A stretch of DNA of 64,000 bases, taken from assembly GCF_029931775.1 (NCBI RefSeq), contig NC_079321.1, positions 69,079,524 to 69,143,523 on the forward strand, given 5' to 3'. Of the stretch, positions 22,566-32,784 are shown one piece after another. Source of the DNA: Euleptes europaea. Taxonomy: Eukaryota; Chordata; Lepidosauria; Squamata; Sphaerodactylidae. Within the stretch, counting starts at the first letter, position 1. Every line of letters begins with the position of its first letter. A program made the translations under genes and the position numbers. The notes under the pieces are model-generated. The model saw nothing but the letters and a program-made list of their open reading frames with translations, searched no databases and was not told the origin of the DNA.

Positions 22566-23026
22566 TTGAAAGAAGTCTACTGATTACCTGTTCATTTGTG
22601 GATTGAATTCAGGGTAATTGGGAATAAGCCTGGTAGTTTGAATTGCTCTTGTGATTTATGTCACAGCTTTAGTATTGCCTATATGTTTACAGTTTTACTG
22701 TGCAGTCTTTTGGAAATGATCATATTGTGCAGTAGTTTTAATGCTGTAATTTTATACTGATTTTTATAGTTCCATTTCAACTTACTTAGAAGCCTGTAAC
22801 TTTGTTTAGGAAGGAACTGTAAATCGTTATATTCAGGCTGAGGGCTTCTTATTGGTTTAATACTGCTTGTGTTCTTTTATTCTTCTGTAGTATTAATTTC
22901 TGCCTCCCTTATGTGGGCAGAAAGGTAGGATATAAATTCTATAAATGGATAAATAATTGTGGTAAGTGTTGTGAGTTTTAGCTGATCATGTGCTATAAGT
23001 ATATAATCAGCCACCCAATAATCTAC

Positions 23027-23659
23027 TGGGTATAGCGAAACAATTCACAGTGCAATACTAGTTGGCTATGCAAAATTAATCAACACTAGGCTCAGTTCTA
23101 CACATATATTCAAAAGGAGACAGTACAAAAAGTAGTGCAAGTAATATCTACAAGTGAGCGATAGTCAAACAAGGGAACATAGTGCAATAAGTATCAAAGG
23201 ACAAAGTCAAAGAAGGAAATCTATGTCTAATGTTTCCCTTTGAGTCTTTTAAGACTTTCCCATTATGATATTAGTCTTTGGAAGAGCTGGTCCAGGACGT
23301 GGAAAAGATTCCTGTAGATTTTTATATGGTCCGTGTCGGGAATCGGACTCTTTAATCCGCTGGCCGTGTGGTGCGGGAAATGCAAACGAGGACCAAGCTG
23401 GCACTTTTCCACTTGCTGGACCAGCTCTTACAAAGACTGATATCATAATGGGGGAAGTCTTAAAAGACTCAAAGGGAAACATTAGACATAGATTTCTTGT
23501 ATATATTGTTCTTTGACTTTGTCCTTTGATACTTATTGCACTATGTTCCCTTGTTTGACTATCGCTCACTTGTAGATATTGCTTGCACTACTTTTTGTAT
23601 GGACTGCCTCCTTTTGAATATATGTGTAGAACTGAGCCTAGTGTTGATTAATTTTGCAT
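23027..23659. mobile_element. PLE-type foldback insertion 4
   Basis: The insertion is bounded by a perfect target duplication (acccaataatctac at 23013-23026 and 23660-23673). About 23072-23320 and 23395-23659 are inverted copies at roughly 95% identity around a spacer of about 75-100 bp. The left end begins 'tgggtatagcgaaacaattc', resembling the 'catagcgaaac' hammerhead half seen in insertion 3, but I do not find an intact CUGANGA block beside it. High arm identity suggests a fairly recent insertion. PLE assignment is inferred from the long target duplication and inverted arms. Confidence 0.6.
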
Positions 23660-23673
23660 ACCCAATAATCTAC

Positions 23674-24554
23674 AGCTGCTGGTATCATGATGATAGTACA
23701 ACTGGATAGTAAAACTGCAAAATATGTCCCTATAAAGAGTTGCTTAAATTGTTGGAAAGGGCAGGCAAACTTCCAAAAATGAATGCTTGAGGAAACTTTT
23801 TCCTCATTTATGACCTACCACATAGTTGATTGGGGTGTGTGTGACATTTTGGAAAACTGACGTAAGCAGCCCAAAAAGTTATTGTTTATGTTTTTCTGTT
23901 TAACTGACCACTGGGCGATTTAACCCAGTCTCATCTCATCGAAATGATGAAAAAGCAGTTTGGTTATAATCTGTGCAGCTCATAGTTTTGTGCGCCTCCA
24001 GTGACAAGGCTTTGTTTGCTTTAAGGATTTATTCTTTGGTCCTGTTGATTTTAATGAATGCATGCTGTCATGCAATTGACATTTTTTTTTTTTTTGCATG
24101 ATACGTGAAGTTGCAGAGTAATGAAATATTAGGGGAGGGTCTGAAAGAATTTATTATGCTCAAAAAACAGATGTTTTCACTCTAAAGAAATTACCAGAAA
24201 ATCATATTTACATTAAAAGGTCACGGTTCTTGAGGCCCTGAAATTGAAGGGGGGAAATCATATTCAAGAAAAAGCCAGTGGCAGTGTTCAGTGTGAGTAA
24301 AGGAATGCATTTAACAATTAAAGTAATAAAGTAATCTTGAGTGGTTTTCTGTGGATAATTAGGGATGTAATTTCATAGCAATGAAAAAATGGGAAGTCCT
24401 TTAATTCAGAAGCTTACTGAGACGTCTTTAATCAGTACATCTTATTAAGGAGAGCTAAACAGTGTGATTATTTTGAGGATATGTAGCAACTTGTATGGCA
24501 GAGTTTGATGCTATATGGTGTGTTCATGCGTCTTGGTGTCTTTTCATAATTGCA
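23674..24554. other. Unannotated stretch
   Basis: No gene or repeat recognised, apart from a poly-T run near 24082-24095. Confidence 0.45.
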
Positions 24555-24730
24555 CAGGGGTAGCAAAATAAAACAAAAGTCCAGAGCCAGCTTAAGGAAT
24601 ACCAACATTTATTTTAATATGAGCTTTAATGAGTCAGAGCTCACTTCTAGTATGTGGAAAGGAAATAATTTTGGGAATACTGGAAATGGTCTCAGAAGAG
24701 CCCCTTTTGTCCTGTCCTCTGCATCCCAGT
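24555..24730 (+). repeat. 'caccttaaagactaac' family, diverged copy 2
   Basis: 'ggtagcaaaataaaacaaaa', 'gtccagagccagcttaagga', 'tgagctttaatgagtcagag' and 'ctcacttct' follow the order of the copy at 20630 with many substitutions. Confidence 0.5.
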
Positions 24731-24881
24731 GTAAGTAGGCCTGCACTGATTGTGCTGAAGGCTTTGAGACAACCTCCTATTTTTCAGTGGATTTTTCTGG
24801 ATCTATCCCACATGGATGTTATAGGCCCATGTAGATCTTTTGTGCTCTAGTCCGACTGTCATCAAACCTGACATAAATATA

Positions 24882-25087
24882 GGGTTGCCGACCTCCAGGT
24901 AGTAGCTGGAGATCTCCTGCTATTAAAACTGACCTCCAGCCGACAGATATCAGTTCATCTGGAGAAAATGGCCACTTTGGCAATTGGACTCTATAGCATT
25001 GAAGTTCCTCCCCCAAACCCCGCCCTCCTCAGGCTCCACCCAAAAAAAAACCTCCCGCCGGTGGCGAAGAGGGACCTGGCAACCCTA
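24882..25087 (+). mobile_element. MITE-like family C (about 205 bp), copy 1, with 10-bp TSD
   Basis: The ends are agggttgcc and ggcaaccct. The 10-bp acataaatat is present on both sides (left up to 24881, right from 25088). The interior is recognisable by 'ggagatctcctgctatta', 'gagaaaatggccactttgg' and 'cctcctcaggctccacc'. Target duplications of 9-10 bp with short inverted ends are typical of Mutator-like elements. Other copies lie at 40702, 42877, 60229 and 61766-62633. Confidence 0.75.
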
Positions 25088-25097
25088 CATAAATATG

Positions 25098-28077
25098 ATT
25101 GCAACAAGCTGCTGTTGCTTTGGCATCATTAAGCTGAATGTGGCTTTAAAGAGCTTTATTAGATATTGACAGATTGGCTGGCAGATTGTTGGAAATTGAG
25201 CATAACTCTTTTGATCTGTTACATTTCCCTTGCACTCATTTCTCTTCACACACAGTGCATATGGTAGCAAGGAGGGGATAATTAGGAGATAAGGAGATTG
25301 GAGATAAGGCAGGTTGGTCAGGCCAGTGGACAGAGACTGCAGGAAAAATATTGGATTATTCTGCAACATACTTTATGCAGCATCCATATTTTAATTACAG
25401 ATTTTCAACTTTCTGGATATATCTTTGGCAGTAGCCTTGTCTGATAGATTGCAAAAACTTTCTGTTAATAGTTTGCTGGTATTATTGTTACCAAGCACCT
25501 GCCTTCTGCTTATTGCTAGCACAAATTTTAGGTTACCTTTATCAATAAAAGCAAACATCCTAGTGATCTTGAGTAAATGTTTGCAATGAGATTGAACTGC
25601 TGGTTTAGGGAGAGGAGGGAGTAGGTTAATGGAAATCTTTACACTAAGTAGTAATTCCCAAGGTTCCTGAGTGTCCAGTCCCACAACATTTTCCATTCCC
25701 AAACACCATGTTTTTCAAGATGGAATTTCCATGTGTTGTATGAAATGGTAATGAAAATTGAAGTAAATGTCACAATGATCTCCAGCTGTGGGAAACATAG
25801 TATAGCATATGGCAGCTGCCAATCATGCTCTGGAACTGCCACAATCAGGGAAACACTTGCTGAAAGGACATGCAGGCATGAATACATGCCATGTACCTGC
25901 ACTCTTGGGGATTTCTCTATACCCCTGCATGAATTTAAAAAGTAGTTTGAAGGTCTGGTGGATGTGCTGCTGGAAGATAAACTCCAGTGTACATGTAAAT
26001 TGTACTAGTTTGCTTATTTGGATTTTGACAATGATGTATACCATCTCCATAAGAGCTTTTCTGAGTATATAGTAACAGTTGAGGAACTTTAAATGAACTG
26101 TATTTGTCCTGGTCTTAGGTCTCTGTGTAAGTTCAGTTGCATGAACTTAAAACTGTCTGATTTTAAAGGTCTTCTCTGCCATATCTTATCACTGTGGCCT
26201 TGGATTCAGCTTTAACAGTTCTGTGTTGAGTACATGGAGTATAAGGAAGACAACACTATTCTGCTTGTATCAGGGAAGGATCATTTACTTTTAGAGCAGC
26301 CTTCCCTTGGACTCAACATCACTCTTCTGCAGTTAGCTATTATAAACAGATTGGAAAGTTTCATGCAGCATCCATATCATTACAGATTGGAGCTTGCAAT
26401 GAATTATTATTCTGTTCAGTCAAGTTGACTATGGTTCACCACTTAACACTTTTGTAGTGCTGAAATGGAGAGTTTCTCTGGTTCCAGGAGCAGAAAATGT
26501 TTGTCCATTCTCAACTCTGTGTGTTTTTTTTAAAGCATGGACAACACATTGCTATAGGGAACTGAAAGGGGTTGTAGAGAAGTGCCATATTGTAACAGTG
26601 ATACTCTGCCAGTTACTTTGATAGCTTTAACTCTGTCAATTGAGAGTTATTTGATTTACTTAATTACTTGTAACTGTGCATCTGGTTCATAATAAAATGG
26701 CTGAGGTAAGTTGGGAAGTATCAGTAATTGCAGGTGTGATCTCCTAAAATGTTTGTAAGATACAAAGGAATTTACTTTGTGGAGTAAAACACATACCTAA
26801 AACATTCATGATAGATGTCCCTGGAGTAAAGCCACTTACCACTCACAGGTTACTTTCTGTTAAAAAAAACAACTACAATAGGAAAAAAAAAACCCCAAAA
26901 TGTTCTTTAGGGGTAATTTTTCTACCCCACAAGTTTATTATCCAGGGAACCATTTTTAAGTGCTTCAGAAAGATGCAGGCTTTCGTGCCAACCTGAAGAC
27001 CTGTCTCCTGACAACCTGGGAGAAAGAGATATTCAAAGAAAGAGATATTCATGGGGTACAAAATGTATGCAAAAGAAACATTCTGCCTCTTGCCAAAGTG
27101 TGTTTTCAAGCTCTGAATGGTCTAGTACTGTGAAACACAGGGGCCGCTGACACTGCAAACAAAAGAATTTGATACATGGGGAATTTGACTCGGGGTAGAA
27201 ATAGATCCCAAAGCAATACATGTAAGGTTTCCCTAAGGATTGCTTCAGGGTAATGCAGCTTGTGGCTGAGGCCTTTTATGCATGGTCTGTTTCCGCTGGA
27301 TCTGCTTCTCTCTAACTGCACAGTATATGGCATGCAGTCAGATTCTCAAAAGACCATGCACGGGGCTTTCCCCAAAAAAAATTCCAGGAGTACCTTGTGT
27401 TATGCATTCCCAGTGAAAATGTGGTGCTTCTGAACCACGCAGGAGTTCCTCTCCCAGAAAACACTGCTTTGTAATTGGCTGTAGTATATTTTTTGGAAAG
27501 ACGTCACTAGCCCCACACCAGACCCACAGTAGGATTCTTTCATTTGATCTGAACCGAGTGGCCATTTTACAGCCAAAGCATAGAAGGGTCTGGACAAAGA
27601 CACCCCCCCCCTCCCCACAACCAATTTGTTTCTGGCTATCCCAATGCAGAAGTCTTGCACTCGCAAACAAAAAAAACCTGTTTGATCGACTGAGGTCTGA
27701 AACTGACACTCTCGCTGAACTGAACAGGATAAAAAAGTAAACATAACAAAATTGGGAACATTTTCTTATTCCTAATTCTGATGAAGGATGATATAGCAAT
27801 TCTGCATTCACCCATTAGATACTCTGTAATTTCAACTTCGTGTGCATGCCCAATTCAGACAGAAGTGTTGCAAGGACAAGGGGCTTCAGCCGCCCATCCC
27901 AAATGCCATTTTCCTGATCTGAAATGGCTCACAGAGGGGCTAATGGCCTTGATGGGGGTTACACTTGTACTTATAGGGTACACCTGTGTTTCCCCAATGG
28001 GCCTTCATGTGCCAGGGAACTGAGCTTCCAGCATGGAACTTCATGCACACATCTGTTTGCACAGATGTGATTGCACA
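25098..28077. other. Unannotated intronic stretch
   Basis: No gene recognised. Short antisense and sense frames occur at 25639-25902 and 27338-27811 without recognisable domains. The segment 27260-27420 begins 'gcatggtctgtttccgc', reminiscent of the foldback at 43626, but I could not define an element. Confidence 0.4.
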
Positions 28078-28350
28078 GATTGACCAAATAAGCAGCCTCA
28101 TAGATCATTGGTTCTCGTAGGTTATCCGGTCTTGGTACCAAGACCACGGTTACACAGCCCGGATAACCTACGAGAACCAATGAACTCTGACCGTGAAAGC
28201 CTTCGACAATAGCCTCATAGATCGTTTGTGACTATTTCAGCATCCGCTCAATAATGCAGTGCTCGCAGGCCTAGGTCTAAAACTGAGTAGCACTCACTGT
28301 GAAATTGACCAAATAAGCAGCCTTATAGATCAGTGGTGACTATTTCAGCA
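28078..28350 (+). repeat. Local direct duplication
   Basis: The segment 'attgaccaaataagcagcct' ... 'gtgactatttcagcatcc' (28078-28240, interrupted by PLE 2) is repeated at about 28302-28350 with few changes. It looks like a short tandem-type duplication into one copy of which a PLE inserted. Confidence 0.7.
28107..28210. mobile_element. PLE insertion 2 (short, 23-bp perfect inverted arms)
   Basis: The insertion is bounded by a perfect 13-bp target duplication agcctcatagatc (28094-28106 and 28211-28223). Its arms at 28107-28129 and 28159-28181 are perfect inverted copies and match the ends of PLE 1 ('ctcgtaggttatccgg'). It ends 'aagccttcgacaat', as PLE 1 does. No hammerhead core is retained. 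Confidence 0.7.
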
Positions 28351-28638
28351 TCCTCTCCTGCACTCGCAAAAAAAGAAGAAGAAAAAGATGGCTTCTGAGG
28401 GGAGGGGTTGGACGAGGAGGAAAGACAAGTGGGAGGGAGAAGAGAGAACGGGCGTGGGGAGATAAACCTGAAGCAAGCCTATGCACAGGATTAGCAATTG
28501 AATTGGGCTCGACACAGAACCTCACCTCGCAGTAAAACAGCATCCTGAAAATGCAGGGGGAGAGCAAAGTGACTTCTAAAGGTTGAAAAAATCATGCATT
28601 ATTCCAACGAATAACCTGAGTTGCTTTTATATCTGTGG

Positions 28639-28640
<2 letters not shown>

Positions 28641-28684
<44 letters not shown>
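28641..28684 (+). repeat. (TG)n microsatellite
   Basis: An uninterrupted gt run of about 22 units. Confidence 0.97.
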
Positions 28685-28685
<1 letters not shown>

Positions 28686-28689
28686 TACC

Positions 28690-30650
28690 TGTGCATCTTC
28701 CTTTGTTTTCTTTAATGAGCAGCATGTCTTGAGCAGCATTTTTCTACTGGGTAACTGAATATGACTTTAAATGGGGAATCATTAAGTGAAGAATATAGAG
28801 TAACCATGTACTCTGAATGGGAAAGTTGTAATTAGTCTCTGGACTTTATACTTGCCCTGAATACTGCCCCTGATAATACTCAGAGCTCTAGGTTGCCCAG
28901 AGTCCATCACAGCTGCTAGCCCATCACACAGTAGCAGCATAGGAATCAGCATAAGGGTTCTGCCTATCACAGCTGGAGGGGGGAGGAAATCTTCCCCTCA
29001 TTCCAACACTGAATCCCAAATTGTTGGTGCTCCAACCATGCTTTTCACAGGGAATTTCTGATGATCAGTTGAGACAGCCAGACCCTCTTAGGTAGTGACA
29101 TCCAGAGGGCTGCAGATGCCACCCTACAGCTGTGTTGTTGCAATGTTGTGCCAACAGTAGAAGGAGTAAATTTATAAATCTGCCCATTTTCCCAACTACA
29201 TTAGAATAAGCGTCTGCCTTGAGCACATCCACCAGCACATCAGATTAGATAAGTTCTACTGCACAACAATAATAGCTTCTTCCACCAGATTTCGTTTTAG
29301 GACCAGGCTGTTAGGATCCTGGTTCAACAGACACGTGAACATCTGAAGAATTTCACATGTTGGTCACTGACTTTTTAGTATGTTTAAGTTTTTTTTTTTC
29401 TTGAATCATTACCCCTCTACCAAAATGTTAATTTATTAATCTAATTTTTGGCCTCTAAGTTTGGAAAATTTGATCGCTGTGTGAGGTTTTTGTTTATTTT
29501 AGCTTCTTACATGTTTTTTTTTCTTCCTGAAACTTATGAAACCACTTCTCTTCAAGAAAAAAATGATTGTGTATTAGGTTTTGAATGTTTTTTTTTTTTT
29601 GCCCTCGGCCTACTTCTGGTTTTAATAATTGAAAACTACTGTTCAATATTTACATAAATCCATCTCTCCTTCGCTTGCTTTCTCTAACCTTTCCCCTCTT
29701 GAGAATTTCAGGAATTCTCTGACTTTCCTCTGGGGGATTCTAGCTTGTTTTATCTAAGACCTGGAGCTCAATGGTTAGTAATTTGGGGAGGGGGCAGTAA
29801 CAACTGTGTTTAAATACTTTTTTTGTGTGTGGTTCTTTGCCGTCATATAGAGTTTGCCATTTTCTACTTGCTAAAAACAGGCCTGTTGTTGGGAAAATGC
29901 ATACTTTTAAATTTAACATTCAGTTTTTAAACTGGCAGGCTGTAAATCTCTAAATGCAAACTGGAAGTTCCCTTTCAACTTTATGGGGAAAAACACACAT
30001 ACCCTAAAGGCCCGTTATTTTAAATGCATTTCCAGGATCCTACTCTTCGGGAAGGGGGGGTTCCCCCTCCTCCTAATGAAGACGTGTCACAACTGGAGGC
30101 TTTATACTCATTTTAAAATGACCCCAGTACAAGCCTCCAACATTCCAGATCTTTTACTCCACAGCTATGAACATCAGCCAATCCAGCATACTCAGTCTGA
30201 CTCTTGGCTGATGTTAACATAATCTTTTTCTCCCTGCTGTTCCTTTCTTTTGTGCAAGAACAGTAAGAAATCTTTTATGTCAGGCACATTCCTGATTATA
30301 CTGTGTAGTTTTGTTTTTGTTTATTGCACAGTAAAAGGGTTTTCTTTTAAAGCCCAATATTTGTAAATAATTAGTTACACTTATCTATGTATTACAACTT
30401 CCTACTCACTCTGGGTTAGAATATTGCAGAGTGATTTTTTTTATTCTTGGGTTATGCATGCTATTTAGGATAGGATCTCGATCTTAAACCTTCTTGTGCT
30501 ACACAACATTGTGCTTCAAAAACCACATTTATGCAATATGCAGTGTACAAAAGGAGACTGCAGGTGGTGATCAGTTAGTAGTCAATGTAGCTTAGGGAAG
30601 TAACTGGTAACCAGCAGACAGAAAGCACGTTGTGTGTGTGGGGGGGAGGG
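28690..30650. other. Unannotated intronic stretch
   Basis: No gene or clear repeat family recognised. AT-rich, with several poly-T runs (for example near 29388 and 29590). Confidence 0.45.
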
Positions 30651-30689
30651 TACTGAAGTACCGGTAACAACCGGCAAAAACTCTTAAGA

Positions 30690-31084
30690 TAATAAGCCAT
30701 GGTTCCCGCCTTCCCGGGAGCCATCTTTGCTGCCCCGGGAGAGAGAGGGAACGATCGCGGCGAGGGGGGGAGGGCGATCGGGCCCGGCCGGCCGACATGT
30801 GCGTTTGCGCGCACACGCGGCTCGTGCCGGTCCCGATCTGCCCGGCTACAGCCCTCTCATTGGCTGGGACAAGGAAGGGTCCCAGCCAATGGGGGTGGAA
30901 GGCGGGAGCTGGGTGGGGGCGTGGAAAACTCCGCCCCAATACTATATAAAGGGGAGCGGAGCCCGCCCACAGCTCACTCCGTTTTTCTGCTTGAAACCCA
31001 CCCACCCTCCCTATTGTTTTACTGATAGTCACAGCTTGGGGCGGTTCGGCATGGGGATGTGTCACGTTGGGGGGAAGCGCCATA
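30690..31084 (+). promoter_or_regulatory. TATA/CCAAT promoter-like block upstream of first coding exon
   Basis: It contains a GC-rich upstream part, an inverted pair of CCAAT boxes in a 13-bp dyad (cattggctgggac ... gtcccagccaatg, about 30858-30891), a third ccaat at 30936-30940 and a strong TATA box tatataaa at 30943-30950. Initiation would be expected near 30975-30980. A possible donor (atag|gtatgg, near 31085) would allow splicing to the DSE acceptor at 32315/32316. Alternatively this could be the promoter part of a solo LTR, with aataaa signals near 31435. I cannot decide between the two from sequence alone. Confidence 0.45.
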
Positions 31085-32315
31085 GGTATGGGGTCGCTTC
31101 CCTGATTTGGGAACCCTAGTTAAGGGGTTTTGGGAGAGGCTTCATGGGCAGGCCCTGGTGGCAGGGCAGGTTGTCCGCCTCTTCCCATGTGGTGGGGGAT
31201 AACACCCAGTGGCGTTCGTCCTGGTGTCATCCTGGTACTGCCATCCCAGTTGCCCACAGCGGGACCGCTGTGGGCAGATGCTACTTATGGCCGTGGTGGG
31301 AACGGCCTTGGCATTTGACACATCGCACATGCTGCGCCACGGGGGTCGCAGCTGTTTGCCAATTCCAAGCAGTGGCCAATTTATTCCAAAATCACTCCAA
31401 TTCTTTACAATTAAATGTTAATAATGTTGTTGTTTAATAAAGTTGTGTTTTAATAAATTGTTAACTTTGGAAAAATGTCTCTAATATTTATTGAATAGCG
31501 GCGTTCCTTCTTAAATAACCCTGGGTCAGCAAACCATGTAAGAGATAAATGTGAAAGAGAACACACTTGTGCTGGTGGCCACTGAAAGGTTCAGCACTAG
31601 TATAAAGACACATACTGAGAGTTCCTTACCAGGACTGGTCCAGGACTTCGTAGCCTCTGGGCATCTCTCAAGTCATAATGGGCCCAACATATGGGGGGAA
31701 ACAGTCACACCTCAGACTTAATCTTTTACACTGAGCCTTTGAAGGGAAGGTCTAGCTATATTACAGTCTGACCACTATTTACTCAAGGCAGGGGTGAATG
31801 TAGCTTTTGTTCTGTTGATTGTACTGAGCATAGGATCCACTACTATGATACACCAACCTTAGCTATAGTGTAGCAGACACGGTGAGTTGGATCTTAGCAG
31901 GTTTTCTGCTGGCAAAAAAGAAAGGAAGGTCTTCTTTTGACCACCAAAAAGCTATATCAGACACTGTGGTACCCAAGTGGATAAAAGCCTCATGGGAAAT
32001 GCAGGGAAGAGGGGAATCAGAAAAGATCGATTGGAGAAGCTGGTAGGGTCCAACCCATAACATACTAGGATCATACTGAGTAATTTTTTTTCAATTATTA
32101 AGGTAATTTAAGCACAAAGAGCTGTATAAAGGATTTTGCTTAATAACATCAGGCGCTACCTTAGAATTTGCAAGGATTTGAGCATTTCTTTTTCACAACG
32201 AAGACCCTGAATTACAGTTTCAGTTCCTTACCATTCTGTAAACTGTGCTTCTTAGTTTTAGTTTTTCTTGGTGCGGGATTAATCACCGTCACTTCGTTGT
32301 TGTTTTTCCATCTAG
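31085..32315. other. Stretch between promoter-like block and DSE exon 2
   Basis: The GC-rich part (31100-31350) is contiguous with the promoter-like block and ends in an AT-rich zone with aataaa near 31435 and 31453. The remainder is unrecognised intron. The final 30 bp before 32316 form a T-rich tract ending in tctag, a good splice acceptor. Confidence 0.4.
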
Positions 32316-32784
32316 GCTACTTCGAAGATGGTTCGGCTGACATTGAGACCTGGAGCTCTGATGCCACAATGAGGACTCACACACGGGGGGCTCCTAGTGT
32401 GTTTTTCATACACGTGATTTGCCTCGTACTGGTCTACAGCACTGACGACACCCCAAGCACTATGGTTCCTTTTGTCAATGCCAACTATGATAGCTACCCC
32501 ATGCTCTACTTTTCCAGAGGAGAGATTCAGGATTTACGATTCAAGGCAGCCAGCACACATCAACACATTTCAGCTCGGCTGACCGAGGCCGTACAGACCA
32601 TGCTGACAAATCCCTTGGAGTACCTTCCTCCCTGGGACCCTAAGGACTTCAGTGCTCGGTGGAATGAAATCTATGGCAACAACCTGGGGGCCCTGGCAAT
32701 GTTCTGTATACTGTATCCAGAGAACATGGAAGCCATCAGCATGGCCAAGGACTACATGGAACGAATGGCGGCTCAGCCTAGTTG
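32316..32784 (+). CDS. DSE: DSE first coding exon (exon 2), codons 1-139
   Basis: The acceptor ccatctag precedes 32316. Coding starts at 32369 ([10 protein letters not shown], with A at -3), exactly where the vertebrate protein starts. The in-frame upstream ATG at 32168 lies before the acceptor and is not used. The exon ends in the middle of Trp139 (TG|GTAGAT donor, phase 2). It encodes the signal peptide and the conserved YLPPWDPKD segment. Confidence 0.95.

Larger units (their letters stand above)
21470..22955 (+). mobile_element. L2-type LINE fragment, interrupted
   Basis: A translated stretch near 21500 reads 'ILFPMLFNICMKPLGE', matching the L2 reverse-transcriptase phrase. Downstream, about 21840-21920, is the typical L2 C-terminal part including KYCNVLCMGLPLE. 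After an interruption by a CR1 and an LTR (21993-22565) the L2 3' part resumes and ends in 'gtaggatataaattctataa' plus an A/T-rich tail near 22955. The reading frame is broken in several places, so this is a dead LINE. Confidence 0.7.

Noticed and set aside
32168-32368. In-frame N-terminal extension of DSE from an ATG at 32168
   Set aside because: A good splice acceptor lies at 32314-32315, and the family starts at MRTHTRG. The extension is intronic.
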